A stretch of 64,000 nt of DNA from Acidobacteriota bacterium. Its GTDB lineage: Bacteria; Acidobacteriota; Vicinamibacteria; Vicinamibacterales; JAKQTR01. The translations under genes were made by a program, and so were the position numbers. Positions 32,675 through 41,333 of the stretch are shown in pieces. The notes under the pieces were generated by a model that did no database searches, was not told the DNA's origin, and saw nothing but the letters and a program-made list of their open reading frames with translations. The stretch's first letter is position 1; the number at the start of each line of letters is the position of its first letter. Location: the NCBI GenBank assembly GCA_026393675.1, contig JAPKZQ010000028.1:1-64000 (forward strand), in the 5' to 3' direction.

Positions 32675-33559
32675 CTATTCCAGGTCGAGCCCGATATCCA
32701 CCGACGGCGCCGAGTGCGTGAGCGCGCCCACCGAGATAGTATCGACGCCCGACTCGGCGTACGCGCGGATGTTCTGCAGCGTGATGCCGCCCGACGCTTC
32801 GATCCAGCAGGCGGCGCCGCGCGGCTGCGCCCGGATCCTGGCCACGCAGGCTGCGACCTGTTCCGGAGTCATATTGTCGAGCAGGACGGCATTCACCCCG
32901 CACTCGAGCGCGACGGCGAGCTGGTCCGGCGTGTCGATCTCGACCTGGATCGGCATGATAGTGCGCGCTGTGCCCCTGGCGGCTCGCATCGCCCGCCCGA
33001 TGCCGCCGGCCGCGGCGATGTGGTTGTCCTTGATCAGCACGGCGTCAAAGAGGCCGATGCGGTGATTGCGTCCGCCGCCCGTCCGCACCGCGTACTTCTC
33101 AAACACGCGCAGGCCCGGCATCGTCTTTCGCGTATCCGAGACTGAAGCCATCGTGCCGGCAATCGCGTTCACATAGCGACGTGTGATCGTGGCGATGCTT
33201 GAGAGTCGCTGGAGCAGGTTCAACGCCAGCCGCTCGCCCGTCAGGATCGGCGCCACGCGGCCTTCGAGCGAGACGATCTTCGTGCCGGCGGCCACTTGCG
33301 CGCCATCGTCCACCTTCGACTCGACGGTCAGCGTGGTGTCGAGTTCGCGGAACACCGCCCGTGCGAGATCGAGGCCGGCGACGACGCATGCCTGGTGCGC
33401 GACGATCCAGCCGCGCCCGGTTGCATTGGGCGGCACGACGCGCTCAGTTGTTACGTCTCCCGCGCCGACGTCCTCGTCGAGGAAGCGCCGGATCTCGCGC
33501 CGGATCATCTCCGGGTCGAGATCGGTCACACTGCTCCGACGGAACGGGTCAGCAGTCAT
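32675..33559 (-). CDS. nadC: Nicotinate-nucleotide pyrophosphorylase (quinolinate phosphoribosyltransferase)
   Basis: A 294-residue enzyme that converts quinolinate and PRPP to nicotinate mononucleotide, the third step of the pathway. Signatures include EDVGAGDVTTE, SGIATxTRRYV-type text at ATITRRYVNAI, DTRKTMPGLRVFEKYAVRTGGG with NHRIGLFDAVLIKDNH, and the phosphate-binding ASGGITLQNIRAYAESGVD. The frame is open to 33817, overlapping the end of nadA, but ATG 33559 (MTADPF) is where family length and similarity start. The 116 bases between nadA and this start hold REP-like palindromes. Confidence 0.96.
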   Translation of the reverse strand: MTADPFRRSSVTDLDPEMIRREIRRFLDEDVGAGDVTTERVVPPNATGRGWIVAHQACVVAGLDLARAVFRELDTTLTVESKVDDGAQVAAGTKIVSLEGRVAPILTGERLALNLLQRLSSIATITRRYVNAIAGTMASVSDTRKTMPGLRVFEKYAVRTGGGRNHRIGLFDAVLIKDNHIAAAGGIGRAMRAARGTARTIMPIQVEIDTPDQLAVALECGVNAVLLDNMTPEQVAACVARIRAQPRGAACWIEASGGITLQNIRAYAESGVDTISVGALTHSAPSVDIGLDLE

Positions 33560-33570
33560 GATGGAGCTCC

Positions 33571-33597
33571 CGGAATTGGGGTCTGACCCCAATTCCG
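33571..33597. repeat. REP-like palindrome with GGGGTCTGACCCC core, copy 1
   Basis: Twelve-base perfect arms (33571-33582 and 33586-33597) surround the loop CTG; the core reads TTGGGGTCTGACCCCAA. This core is known from many bacteria as a dispersed palindrome often found with REP-associated tyrosine transposases. It lies twelve bases upstream of the nadC start, inside the nad operon. Confidence 0.75.
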
Positions 33598-33642
33598 CCG
33601 TTTTGTCGCCATTGCGCTGTGCAAAGTGTCCACTTCTTGAGA

Positions 33643-33664
33643 AATGGGGTCTGACCCAATTATT
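33643..33664. repeat. REP-like palindrome, degenerate copy 2
   Basis: ATGGGGTCTGACCCAAT repeats the core of the copy 60 bases away, with shorter arms. A third fragment, GACCCAAT, follows at about 33669. The cluster of copies suggests a local REP array reduced by deletion. Confidence 0.65.
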
Positions 33665-33675
33665 GCCCGACCCAA

Positions 33676-34611
33676 TCATTGCGCGCTGAGGTCGAGCATG
33701 CGCTGCAGGGGCGCCAGCGCCCTGATTCGCAGGTCCTCCGGTATCGTGATCTCGGGTGTCCCGTCGCGCATGCACCGGTACACCTTCTCCAGCGTGTTCA
33801 GCCGCATGTACGGACATTCATTGCACGCGCATCCGTTGTCGGGCGGCGCGGGAATGAACATTTTGCCGGGGCACGCCTTCTTCATCTGATGGATGATGCC
33901 CGACTCGGTGACGACAATGAAGCTCGGGGCCGGGCTCTTCTTCGCGTACTCGAGGATCGAGGTGGTCGATCCGATGTGGTCGGCCAGCGCGAGCACGCGT
34001 TCTTCGCACTCCGGGTGCGCGAGCACGAGCGCGTCGGGGTGCTCGACCTTGAGCCGGACGATGGCGCGCTCCGAGAAGATCACGTGCACCGAACAGGCGC
34101 CAGGCCACAGCAGCATGTCGCGCCCGGTCTTTTTGATCAGATAGCGACCCAGTTGCTGATCGGGTGCGAAGATGATCGGCCGACCGACGGGCACGTGCGC
34201 GATCATGCGTTCGGCGTTACTGGACGTGCAGATCACATCGCTCAGCGCCTTCACGCCGGCGCTGCAGTTGATGTAGCTGATCACGTAGTGATCGGGGTGC
34301 GCCCGGACGAACCGCTCGAATTCGGGCGCCGGGCAACTGTCCGCCAGCGAGCAGCCCGCGGCCAGATCGGGCAGCACGACCAGCTTGCCGGGATTGACGA
34401 TCTTGGCGGTTTCCGCCATGAAGTGGACGCCGCAGAAGACGATGACGTCGGCGCGGGCGCGGGCCGCGGCCTGGGCCAGGGCGAGGCTGTCGCCAACGAC
34501 GTCGGCGATGTCCTGGATGTCGGGCTCCTGGTAGAAGTGCGCCAGGACCATCGCGTTGCGTTCGCGCTTGAGGCGTTCGATCTCGGCAAACAGGTCGACG
34601 GTGAGGTCCAC
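33676..34611 (-). CDS. nadA: Quinolinate synthase
   Basis: A 311-residue NadA, which condenses iminoaspartate and dihydroxyacetone phosphate to quinolinate using a 4Fe-4S cluster. The three cluster ligands lie in [24 protein letters not shown] and [10 protein letters not shown]. Other motifs are [19 protein letters not shown] and [12 protein letters not shown]. No ATG is available: the frame starts with TTG (34614) or GTG (34611). An extended -10 (TG-A-TAGAAT, 34626-34618) puts the expected transcript start at about 34611, so a leaderless mRNA starting on the GTG is the simplest reading. First gene of the nad operon. Confidence 0.95.
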   Translation of the reverse strand: MDLTVDLFAEIERLKRERNAMVLAHFYQEPDIQDIADVVGDSLALAQAAARARADVIVFCGVHFMAETAKIVNPGKLVVLPDLAAGCSLADSCPAPEFERFVRAHPDHYVISYINCSAGVKALSDVICTSSNAERMIAHVPVGRPIIFAPDQQLGRYLIKKTGRDMLLWPGACSVHVIFSERAIVRLKVEHPDALVLAHPECEERVLALADHIGSTTSILEYAKKSPAPSFIVVTESGIIHQMKKACPGKMFIPAPPDNGCACNECPYMRLNTLEKVYRCMRDGTPEITIPEDLRIRALAPLQRMLDLSAQ

Positions 34612-34617
34612 CAACGC

Positions 34618-34626
34618 ATTCTATCA
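34618..34626 (-). promoter_or_regulatory. Extended -10 promoter of nadA
   Basis: TGATAGAAT on the minus strand is an extended -10 whose last base is seven before the GTG at 34611. Transcription should start at or within a base or two of that codon. Confidence 0.6.
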
Positions 34627-34633
34627 GCGGTCG

Positions 34634-34843
34634 ATGCGAGGATGCCGGCAGTGGGTGCTGGGCGTGTTTTATGTCAACCGCGACGACGCATCGATCTTCG
34701 TCGAGAAGCGGTTTGGCGTCGGCTACACTATCAACCTTGGCAACACGAAAGCCCTCGTGTTTATCGTGGTATTCCTGTTCATCATCGGGGCCATCCTCGG
34801 CATCTCGCCGTCGAAGCCGCAGAGCCACGCACCAATGAAGTAG
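34634..34843 (+). CDS. Small membrane protein, DUF5808-like
   Basis: A 69-residue protein with the pattern FYVNRDDASIFVEKRFGVGYTINLGN, in pieces typical of DUF5808 (a short motif with N-x-D-D and V-x-K-R-x-G-x-G-x-T-x-N), followed by one membrane helix (about 41-57, LVFIVVFLFIIGAILGI) and a short tail. The frame is open further upstream inside nadA, but the ATG at 34634 gives the family length. It is divergent from nadA with only about 20 bases between the two starts. Function unknown; probably inner membrane. Confidence 0.7.
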   Translation: MRGCRQWVLGVFYVNRDDASIFVEKRFGVGYTINLGNTKALVFIVVFLFIIGAILGISPSKPQSHAPMK

Positions 34844-34855
34844 CCGGAGGCTGTC

Positions 34856-36304
34856 ATGCGCCGTGTGATGTCGCTTGTCGCGCTGGTCACCCTGATGTCG
34901 AGCGTCTTTTCCGCGGGTCGCGCCATGGCCCAGCCTGGTGTGGCCGGGCGCTGGGAAGGCAACATCAGCATCCTTGGAACCCAACTCGGCATCGTCGTGG
35001 TGCTGGCGGCGGATGGCACCAACTACAAGGCAACCATTGACATCCCGCAGCAAGGTGCCAGGGGCCTGCCGCTGATCCACGTCAGGGTTGAGGGCACGAA
35101 GATCCACTTCGAACTGATGGGCGGGCCGGGGCTGGCGGTCTTCGATGGCGAGCAACGGGGCGACACAATCTCGGGCACGTTCCAGCAGGCCACCGTTGCC
35201 GGGACATTCGACCTGATGCGGGGCGCGGCGGCTGCTGCCGCCAGAGCGGCGGCCGCCCAGGCTGCGCCGGCTGTGCCTCCGCCCTACAAGGAGGAAGAAG
35301 TGACGTTCAAGGCTGGCAGCGTGACACGCGCCTGCACGCTGACGCTTCCTGTCTCCAGCAAACCGAGTCCCGCTGTCGTCATGATTACGGGGAGCGGCGC
35401 CCAGAATCGCGACGAGGAGATTCTCGGCTTCAAGGTCTTCCAGGTGATTGCCGATCACCTGACGCGTCACGGTGTCGCCGTGCTGCGCTGCGACGACCGC
35501 GGCGTCGGCGGTTCGACGGGCAGCACCTCGCAGTCGACGTCGGCGGACTTCGCCGACGATACGCTTGCCGGCGTGAAGTATCTGCAAGCACGCGCGGAGA
35601 TCGACAAAACGCGCATAGGCCTGATGGGGCACAGCGAGGGCGGCCTGGTGGCACCGATGCTGGCCGCCCGGGTCTCGGACATCGCGTTCATCATCCTGAT
35701 GTCTGGCCCTGGGCTGCCGGGCGAACAGATCATGCTTGCGCAGTCGGAATTGGTGGGACGCGCGGCCGGCCGCACCGATGAGCAGGTGCGCCGCAATCAG
35801 GAGATCCAGCGCAAGATGTTCGCGTCGGTCCGCAGTGGGACAGGCTGGGACGAGGTCGAAGCGATGATTCGCAGCGAAATGAACGCCGGGATCGCCGCGA
35901 TGCCGGAGGCCCAGCGGAAAGCCATTGGGGAATCGGAGAAGTTCGTGGAGGCCCAAGTCAAGGGCCAGCTCGACGGCGTCCGCACGCCCTGGTTCAAGTT
36001 CTTCCTCGAATTCGATCCGGCCACCGTCCTCGACAAGGTCAAGTGCCCGACGCTCGCCATCTTCGCCGAACACGACGTGCAGGTGGCGGCCGGGCCGAAT
36101 CGCGCCGCCATGGAGAAGGCGTTCGCACGCGGCGGGCTCAAGAACTACCGCATCGAGGTGTTCCCCCGCGCCAATCACCTCTATCAGGATTCGCCCACTG
36201 GCAGCGTGATCGAGTACGGGATGCTCAAGAAAGAGTTCGTGCCGGGATTCCTCGATCTGATCAGCACCTGGATTGGCGAGCAGGCGGGAACCGGCAAGCG
36301 GTAA
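34856..36304 (+). CDS. Secreted alpha/beta hydrolase (EstD-like)
   Basis: A 482-residue exported hydrolase. A signal peptide (about 1-24, ending GRAMAQP) precedes a beta-rich N-terminal domain (25-130) and a short Ala-rich linker (AAAAARAAAAQAAPA). The alpha/beta hydrolase domain follows: MITGSGAQNRDEE (oxyanion region), VLRCDDRGVGGS, nucleophile S260 in GLMGHSEGG, and a C-terminal acid and histidine region (IFAEHDVQVA, RANHLYQ). The domain order matches esterases of the Thermotoga EstD type. It likely hydrolyses small esters in the periplasm; the natural substrate is not evident. It follows the small membrane protein by 12 bases, so the two may be co-transcribed. Confidence 0.88.
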   Translation: MRRVMSLVALVTLMSSVFSAGRAMAQPGVAGRWEGNISILGTQLGIVVVLAADGTNYKATIDIPQQGARGLPLIHVRVEGTKIHFELMGGPGLAVFDGEQRGDTISGTFQQATVAGTFDLMRGAAAAAARAAAAQAAPAVPPPYKEEEVTFKAGSVTRACTLTLPVSSKPSPAVVMITGSGAQNRDEEILGFKVFQVIADHLTRHGVAVLRCDDRGVGGSTGSTSQSTSADFADDTLAGVKYLQARAEIDKTRIGLMGHSEGGLVAPMLAARVSDIAFIILMSGPGLPGEQIMLAQSELVGRAAGRTDEQVRRNQEIQRKMFASVRSGTGWDEVEAMIRSEMNAGIAAMPEAQRKAIGESEKFVEAQVKGQLDGVRTPWFKFFLEFDPATVLDKVKCPTLAIFAEHDVQVAAGPNRAAMEKAFARGGLKNYRIEVFPRANHLYQDSPTGSVIEYGMLKKEFVPGFLDLISTWIGEQAGTGKR

Positions 36305-36335
36305 ACTGCATCCGTCCCGATCGGAGGCCGCAGCC

Positions 36336-36785
36336 ATGGTGTCGCGTCAAGTCATAGACGAGGTGCTTTCACAGAAAACGCTCGCGCTTGTAGGCGTGTC
36401 GCGCAACGGCGCGGGATTTGGCAACACGATCCGTAAGGAACTCGCGGGTAAGGGCTACTCCATCCTGCTGGTGCATCCCGAGGCGGAGACCATTGCCGGC
36501 GTGCCTTGCGCGCGGAGCCTGAAGGACGTGGCCTCGCGCGTCGGAGGCGTCATCCTGGTCACGCCGCCGGCATCGACCTCGGCGCTGGTGCGGGAAGCCG
36601 CGGAGGCGGGCATCCGGCGGATCTGGATGCAGCAGGGTGCCGAATCGCCCGAGGCAATCCGGTTCTGCGAGCAACAGGGGCTGGCCGCCGACACGAGGAT
36701 GTTGACGACGATGCTTCCCATTGGCGACGGTGTGGCGCTGTCGGTAAAGCGCGATGGTGCGCCACGCGAACAGGCACTCCCATGA
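36336..36785 (+). CDS. CoA-binding (Rossmann) domain protein
   Basis: A 149-residue single-domain protein of the CoA_binding_2 family. It starts VLSQKTLALVGVSRNGAGFGN, a nucleotide-binding loop, followed by YSILLVHPEAETIAGVPCARSL, GGVILVTPPASTSALVREAA and IWMQQGAESPEAIRFC. Such proteins bind CoA or a nucleotide and may regulate acyl-CoA metabolism. ATG 36336 is chosen because homology starts there; the upstream extension lies within the hydrolase gene. Its stop overlaps the next start by four bases. Confidence 0.88.
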   Translation: MVSRQVIDEVLSQKTLALVGVSRNGAGFGNTIRKELAGKGYSILLVHPEAETIAGVPCARSLKDVASRVGGVILVTPPASTSALVREAAEAGIRRIWMQQGAESPEAIRFCEQQGLAADTRMLTTMLPIGDGVALSVKRDGAPREQALP

Positions 36786-36991
36786 CCCTTGACCACTGGC
36801 TCGAAAGCGCGTGTGCCGATGCCGATCGGCGAGGACTACCAGATCTGAAGCCGCTGTTGACCACGCTTGCGCAAGCGACGCGGGTGCTACGCGCGGCCGA
36901 CTGGAACGATCTGGTCGGCGCCGTCCGGCAACAGACCGATGATGGACGGCTCGGTGCCACGGCGCGGCCGCCGCAGGGAGCCGGGCAATGA
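36782..36991 (+). CDS. Small uncharacterised protein coupled to an amidase
   Basis: A 69-residue protein starting MTLDHWLESACADADRRG. The first 50 residues are helical in character (DLKPLLTTLAQATRVLRAADWND); the last 15 are Gly/Arg/Ala-rich. It overlaps the CoA-binding gene and the amidase gene by four bases each, so it is firmly part of this operon. Small helical proteins encoded before amidases (GatC- or AtzG-like) often serve as assembly partners. That role is a guess from context; I do not recognise the sequence. Confidence 0.65.
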   Translation: MTLDHWLESACADADRRGLPDLKPLLTTLAQATRVLRAADWNDLVGAVRQQTDDGRLGATARPPQGAGQ

Positions 36992-38352
36992 ACGCGAAGG
37001 CGCTCCACTTCCGCTCAATCACTGAATTGGCGCCGCTTCTCGCCACTCGACAGATCACGTCGGAGGCGCTGACCGAAGCATGTCTCGCCGAGATTGCGGG
37101 CAACAGCGAGCCGCTTCGCGCCTTTATCACCGTCACGGGTGACGAGGCACTCGAGCGGGCGCGGGCGCTCGATCAGGAGTTGGCCGCCGGACAGTGCCGC
37201 GGGCCGCTGCACGGCATTCCGATCTCGCTCAAGGACCTGATCGACATGCGGGGCGTGCCGACCACGGCGGCATCGCAGGTCCGGCAGGGTCATGTCGCGT
37301 CGAAGGATGCTCCCGTCACGGCGAGGCTGCGCGAGGCTGGCGCGGTCGTTGTCGGCAAAACCAACCTGCACGAGTTTGCGTTTGGCACGACGAGCGAGGA
37401 TTCGGCGTACGGTGCGGTGCGCAATCCGCATGACCCGGCGCGATCGCCGGGCGGTTCGAGCGGCGGTTCGGCGGTGTCGATTGTGACGGGCATGTCGGTC
37501 GCGTCGATTGGCACCGACACCGGCGGCTCGATTCGCATCCCGTCGGCCGCGTGCGGCACGGTGGGCCTGAAGCCGACGTGGGGCGACGTGCCGTGTGACG
37601 GTGTCGTGCCGCTCAGCGAATCGCTCGACCACGTCGGGCCGCTCGCAAGGAGCGTCGCTGATGCCTGGCTGCTCTACCTGGTCATGCGGGGAGACCGGTC
37701 CGCCGCGCTCTGGCCGCTGCCTGCTCGATCCGACGTGAAAGGCCTCCGCCTCGGCATTCCGCGTCCGTACTTTCTCGACATCGTCGACGACCAGGTCCGG
37801 CAGCGATTCGCCGAAGGCCTGGCGTGGCTGCGGCAGGCCGGGGCCGAGACGGTCGATGTGGTTGTCCCCCACGCGGCAGAGATCGGGGCGATCTATCTCC
37901 ACACGTCGCTGCCCGAAGCGTCGGCGTATCACGCCAGCATGATCGAGCAGCACCCTGAACTCTATACGCCGAATGTCCGGCTCCGGATTGAGATGGGGCG
38001 GTACCTGCTGGCCGAGGACTACGTGCGCGCGCAGCGTGGCCGCGACGTGCTGCGGGCCGAGGTCGATACGGCGCTGGCCGGTTGCGACGCGCTCGCGTTG
38101 CCGACGCTGCCGATACCCGCTCCGCTTATCGGCGCCAACTCTGTGGACATCGCGGGGAAGAAGGAACCGGTTCGCAACATGATGCTGCGCCTGACGCAGC
38201 TCTTCAACCTCACGGGTCATCCGGCGATTTCGCTGCCGATGGCCCAGACGTCGGCTGGGCTTCCCTGCGGCATGCAGTTGGTGGGACGCCGTCACGCCAC
38301 CGAGGCGCTGCTGGGCGTCGCGTCCGCGTGCGAAGCGCACCTGGCGGGGTAG
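36988..38352 (+). CDS. Amidase signature enzyme
   Basis: A 454-residue amidase-signature hydrolase. The Ser-cisSer-Lys triad is complete: K82 in GIPISLKDLID, the cis-serine in SPGGSSGGSA (about 157), and the nucleophile S181 in TDTGGSIRIP. It resembles GatA, but no gatB is near and the glutaminase partner genes are absent, so it is more likely a free-standing amidase than part of the tRNA-dependent amidotransferase. The third gene of a tightly overlapping operon (CoA-binding protein, small protein, amidase). Start ATG 36988. Confidence 0.9.
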   Translation: MNAKALHFRSITELAPLLATRQITSEALTEACLAEIAGNSEPLRAFITVTGDEALERARALDQELAAGQCRGPLHGIPISLKDLIDMRGVPTTAASQVRQGHVASKDAPVTARLREAGAVVVGKTNLHEFAFGTTSEDSAYGAVRNPHDPARSPGGSSGGSAVSIVTGMSVASIGTDTGGSIRIPSAACGTVGLKPTWGDVPCDGVVPLSESLDHVGPLARSVADAWLLYLVMRGDRSAALWPLPARSDVKGLRLGIPRPYFLDIVDDQVRQRFAEGLAWLRQAGAETVDVVVPHAAEIGAIYLHTSLPEASAYHASMIEQHPELYTPNVRLRIEMGRYLLAEDYVRAQRGRDVLRAEVDTALAGCDALALPTLPIPAPLIGANSVDIAGKKEPVRNMMLRLTQLFNLTGHPAISLPMAQTSAGLPCGMQLVGRRHATEALLGVASACEAHLAG

Positions 38353-38379
38353 GCGCTCCTGACCGCCTGGTCGATGCGG

Positions 38380-40356
38380 CTACTTGGCGCGGATCGTTCT
38401 GACGCGAACCCGGGGTGCGTTCGAATCACTCGGCGATAATCCGGGCCGGCTGTCGCCGCTGGTTCGTCTCACGGTGAGGTCGATCCGACGGAAGGGGTGT
38501 GTCGATCCCGTGACAGGCAGGATCAGCCTCATGTCCCGCCAGAATCCGTCACGAAGCACGACGCGATTGGCCAGGCGCCCATCGATCCTCAGCTCCAGCT
38601 CCAGCGAATCGTCATCGGTCGCCGAACTGGCAGAGAGGTACAGGCTCTGCGCGTGGGTGGGCACAAAGACCGTGGCGCGCGGGCCGGCCCACTGAAAGCG
38701 CTGCTTCGAGACGGGATCAATCTCGCCCGTGGCAAACCCGTACTGCACGCCGGACAAGTTCACTTCGTCACGGGCTAGATACGCGCGAAAGGGCACCGAC
38801 ACGACGATCACCAGCGCGACGACCGCGACCACACGCGGCCGCCATGTGGCCCGGGCGGGAATCCCAGCCTGCGCGGGCAATCGCTGCGCCGCATTCGCGG
38901 ATTGGCTGTCCACCGTATCGGCTCGCGTCACGGCGAGCGCGAGCGCGATCCAGAAACTGCACGCGAACGCGCCGATGAGCAGCGGGTGTCCCGTCAGAAA
39001 CGTCAGGATTGCGGTCGCGAGACCGAGGAGCAGGCCGCGCAAGAGCAGATCGGCACCTGCCAGAAGTCCACGGCGGGCGCGGCGCCACGCGGACGCGAGC
39101 AGCCAGAGGAAGATGCCCAGTCCCGTCATCCCCAGTTCAACGCCGATTTGGATGAAGTTGTTGTGGGCATTCTCGGCGGGGTATTGAGCCTTGAGCCTGG
39201 CGGGCATGAAGGCTGTCGAGCGACCATAGTACTCGGCGATGCCCTCGCCGAAAAACGGTGCCGACCGGAACATGCCCCAGCTGGTCTGCGCGAACATCCA
39301 GCGAATCTGCAATGTGGTCACCACCGACGATTCAGGCCCAGGTCGCGACGCGATCACGCCGCCAATCGTCGTGATGAGAACCACAGCCACAAGGATCAGC
39401 CGCATTCTGGCATGTCGCCCGACGCTGAGCGCCACCACGGCGGCCAGCATCAGCAGGATGGAGAACTGTGCTGCCCGCGATCCCGACAACCACAGTGCAG
39501 CGACGACCGGAATGATGCTAAGTACCCACGCAGGCCGCCATCGCCCCGCCATCATCCCAAGCGCCCAAAGTACCGGCAACGCCAGCACGAAGTGCGAGCC
39601 CGCGGCATTCCAGTCGGGGGTATGCACGCTGATCCGAATCGCTGTCGCAGCCCGAAACAGGAATCCCACCGGGTCTGCCGCCCGCATCAGTCCCATGGCC
39701 AGACGCACTAACGACAGCACGGCAGCCGAGGTAATACCGACCGCGAGCATGCGGGCCACGGCGATCTGGAGATCAGGTCGCCGCCTCGCCAATTGCAGTA
39801 CGGCCGCGACCAGCAATCCGCCTTCGACCAGAAGCGCCGCGTGATACCAATTGTGCGTTTCGTAGTACGTCCCGCCGAAGTAGTCATGGGCGAGGAGGTC
39901 GGTGGCCAGCCGGATGTACTGCCAGGGTGGCGCGGTTGCACTCTGGACGGCGGCGGACGTCACGACGAGCGAGGCGGAGACGGTGAGCGCGAACAACGCG
40001 ATCGGCGCCGACAGGCTGTCGCCCTTGTCCAGGATCGACTCGCGCCTGACCACGGTGCGCGCCAGCCAGCCGACCAGAAATGTCAACACGAGCGCCTCGG
40101 TGGTGCGTTCGTGCGGCGCGCCGGCCAGGTCGCCGATTGGGCCCCCCAGCGTTGCCAGCGCCGCGATCACTAGCAATCCGTACGTCGGACGCATCGCGGA
40201 CAGCACGGTGAGGCCCGCGTAGGCGACCTTGGTGACGATGGGAACGCGATCGAGCCAGAAGAACGACTGCCAGAGCAGTCCGAAAACCGGGAGTGCGAGC
40301 GCGCCGGCCCACGGCCACCGCCACGAACGGGAGGGGATAAAGGGGCCGGGACTCAT
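38380..40356 (-). CDS. O-antigen ligase / polymerase-like membrane protein
   Basis: A 658-residue protein with about twelve membrane helices in the first 530 residues and a soluble beta-rich C-terminal domain (about 540-658, with FVPTHAQSLYLSAS). The periplasmic loop of the Wzy_C/O-antigen ligase family is visible: SWGMFRSAPFFGEGIAEYYG and, after it, ENAHNNFIQIGVELGMTGLG, where the H-N-x-F-I/L-Q motif is diagnostic. Such enzymes polymerise or transfer lipid-linked glycan on the outer face of the inner membrane. It is divergent from the exporter genes at 40515 and convergent with the amidase gene. The C-terminal extension is unusual and could bind glycan. Confidence 0.82.
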   Translation of the reverse strand: MSPGPFIPSRSWRWPWAGALALPVFGLLWQSFFWLDRVPIVTKVAYAGLTVLSAMRPTYGLLVIAALATLGGPIGDLAGAPHERTTEALVLTFLVGWLARTVVRRESILDKGDSLSAPIALFALTVSASLVVTSAAVQSATAPPWQYIRLATDLLAHDYFGGTYYETHNWYHAALLVEGGLLVAAVLQLARRRPDLQIAVARMLAVGITSAAVLSLVRLAMGLMRAADPVGFLFRAATAIRISVHTPDWNAAGSHFVLALPVLWALGMMAGRWRPAWVLSIIPVVAALWLSGSRAAQFSILLMLAAVVALSVGRHARMRLILVAVVLITTIGGVIASRPGPESSVVTTLQIRWMFAQTSWGMFRSAPFFGEGIAEYYGRSTAFMPARLKAQYPAENAHNNFIQIGVELGMTGLGIFLWLLASAWRRARRGLLAGADLLLRGLLLGLATAILTFLTGHPLLIGAFACSFWIALALAVTRADTVDSQSANAAQRLPAQAGIPARATWRPRVVAVVALVIVVSVPFRAYLARDEVNLSGVQYGFATGEIDPVSKQRFQWAGPRATVFVPTHAQSLYLSASSATDDDSLELELRIDGRLANRVVLRDGFWRDMRLILPVTGSTHPFRRIDLTVRRTSGDSRPGLSPSDSNAPRVRVRTIRAK

Positions 40357-40376
40357 CGGATACTTCGTCTCATCGC

Positions 40377-40422
40377 GATTACAAAACTGTAATCTTGGTT
40401 GCCTTGGCCCCAGCAGATTACA
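40377..40422. promoter_or_regulatory. GATTACA motif cluster in the divergent promoter region
   Basis: GATTACA (40377-40383) and its inverse TGTAATC (40388-40394) form a perfect dyad with an AAAC spacer. A further direct copy, GATTACA, lies at 40416-40422. The cluster sits between the ligase gene (start 40356) and the exporter gene (start 40515), the right place for an operator controlling both sides. Confidence 0.5.
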
Positions 40423-40514
40423 TTCTTGTCATTCAAGAGAGGGCCTCCGAGCAAAGACTCCCGACCCCTCTTGCTCTCTTGCAGTGGGGCCATGATAGTC
40501 TATTCGAGCTTGAC

Positions 40515-41333
40515 ATGACCGACATGGTGGACCGCGCAACGGAGCGCTCGACAATCTGGAGCACGATTGCGGGGCTCGCTCGCTACCGGGAACTGCTAAA
40601 GAACCTCGTCCTCAAGGATCTCAAGCTCAAGTACCGCGGCTCGGTGCTCGGGTTCCTGTGGTCGCTGCTCAATCCGCTGATCATGATGGGCGTCTACACG
40701 GTCGCCTTCAAGTACATCCTGGGATCCAAAGTCGAGGGCTTCGTCTTCTTTCTGCTCCTCGGCATTCTCCCGTGGGGCTTCTTTGTCGGATCGACCACCA
40801 TGGCGACCCGATCAATTACTGACAGCGACGACCTGATGAAGAGCGTCAGGTTTCCGTCGGCCGTCCTCCCTGTCGCGACCGTCCTCTTCAATCTCGCTCA
40901 GTACCTGTTGACCATCGTGGTGTTTTTGCCGCTGATGCTTGTTGCGTACGGCGTGCCGCTGGCGGCACCCATGCTGTTGTATCCGGTGTTCCTCATGCTG
41001 CAGGTGCTCTTTACCATCGGCGTCGCGTTGGTGCTCGCCGCAGGTACCGTGTTCTTTCTGGACGTCCGGCATCTGCTGGAAGTGGCCCTGCCCATCCTGT
41101 TCTGGGTGACGCCCATCGTCTACCCCCTGTCGCAGGTCCCTGGGCAGTGGCGGCCGCTCATCCTGCTCAGTCCGCTCTCGCCCTACATCGGGGCCTATCA
41201 GCAGATCTTCTACTATCACCAGTGGCCCAGCGCGGAGATGTGGCTTGTCGGAACCGTCTACGGGTGTGGGGCGCTTCTGGTCGGCATGCGGTTTTTCCTG
41301 GCCGTGGAAAACCGGCTCTCGGAGCAACTCTGA
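40515..41333 (+). CDS. ABC-2 polysaccharide exporter permease (Wzm/TagG-like)
   Basis: A 272-residue permease with six membrane helices. It begins with the amphipathic N-terminal region of this family (RYRELLKNLVLKDLKLKYRGSVLGFLWSLLNPL), followed by LLGILPWGFFVG and, near the end, VTPIVYPLSQVP and LSPLSPYIGAYQQIFY. Its stop overlaps the ATPase start (TGATG). It would move undecaprenyl-linked glycan across the inner membrane. The frame is open back to 40395 but the ATG at 40515 gives the family length. Confidence 0.92.
   Translation: MTDMVDRATERSTIWSTIAGLARYRELLKNLVLKDLKLKYRGSVLGFLWSLLNPLIMMGVYTVAFKYILGSKVEGFVFFLLLGILPWGFFVGSTTMATRSITDSDDLMKSVRFPSAVLPVATVLFNLAQYLLTIVVFLPLMLVAYGVPLAAPMLLYPVFLMLQVLFTIGVALVLAAGTVFFLDVRHLLEVALPILFWVTPIVYPLSQVPGQWRPLILLSPLSPYIGAYQQIFYYHQWPSAEMWLVGTVYGCGALLVGMRFFLAVENRLSEQL

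Noticed and set aside
34217-36337. 706-codon minus-strand frame opposite the alpha/beta hydrolase
   Set aside because: Shadow; it also runs through nadA in the wrong frame, whereas the plus-strand hydrolase has a full catalytic motif set.
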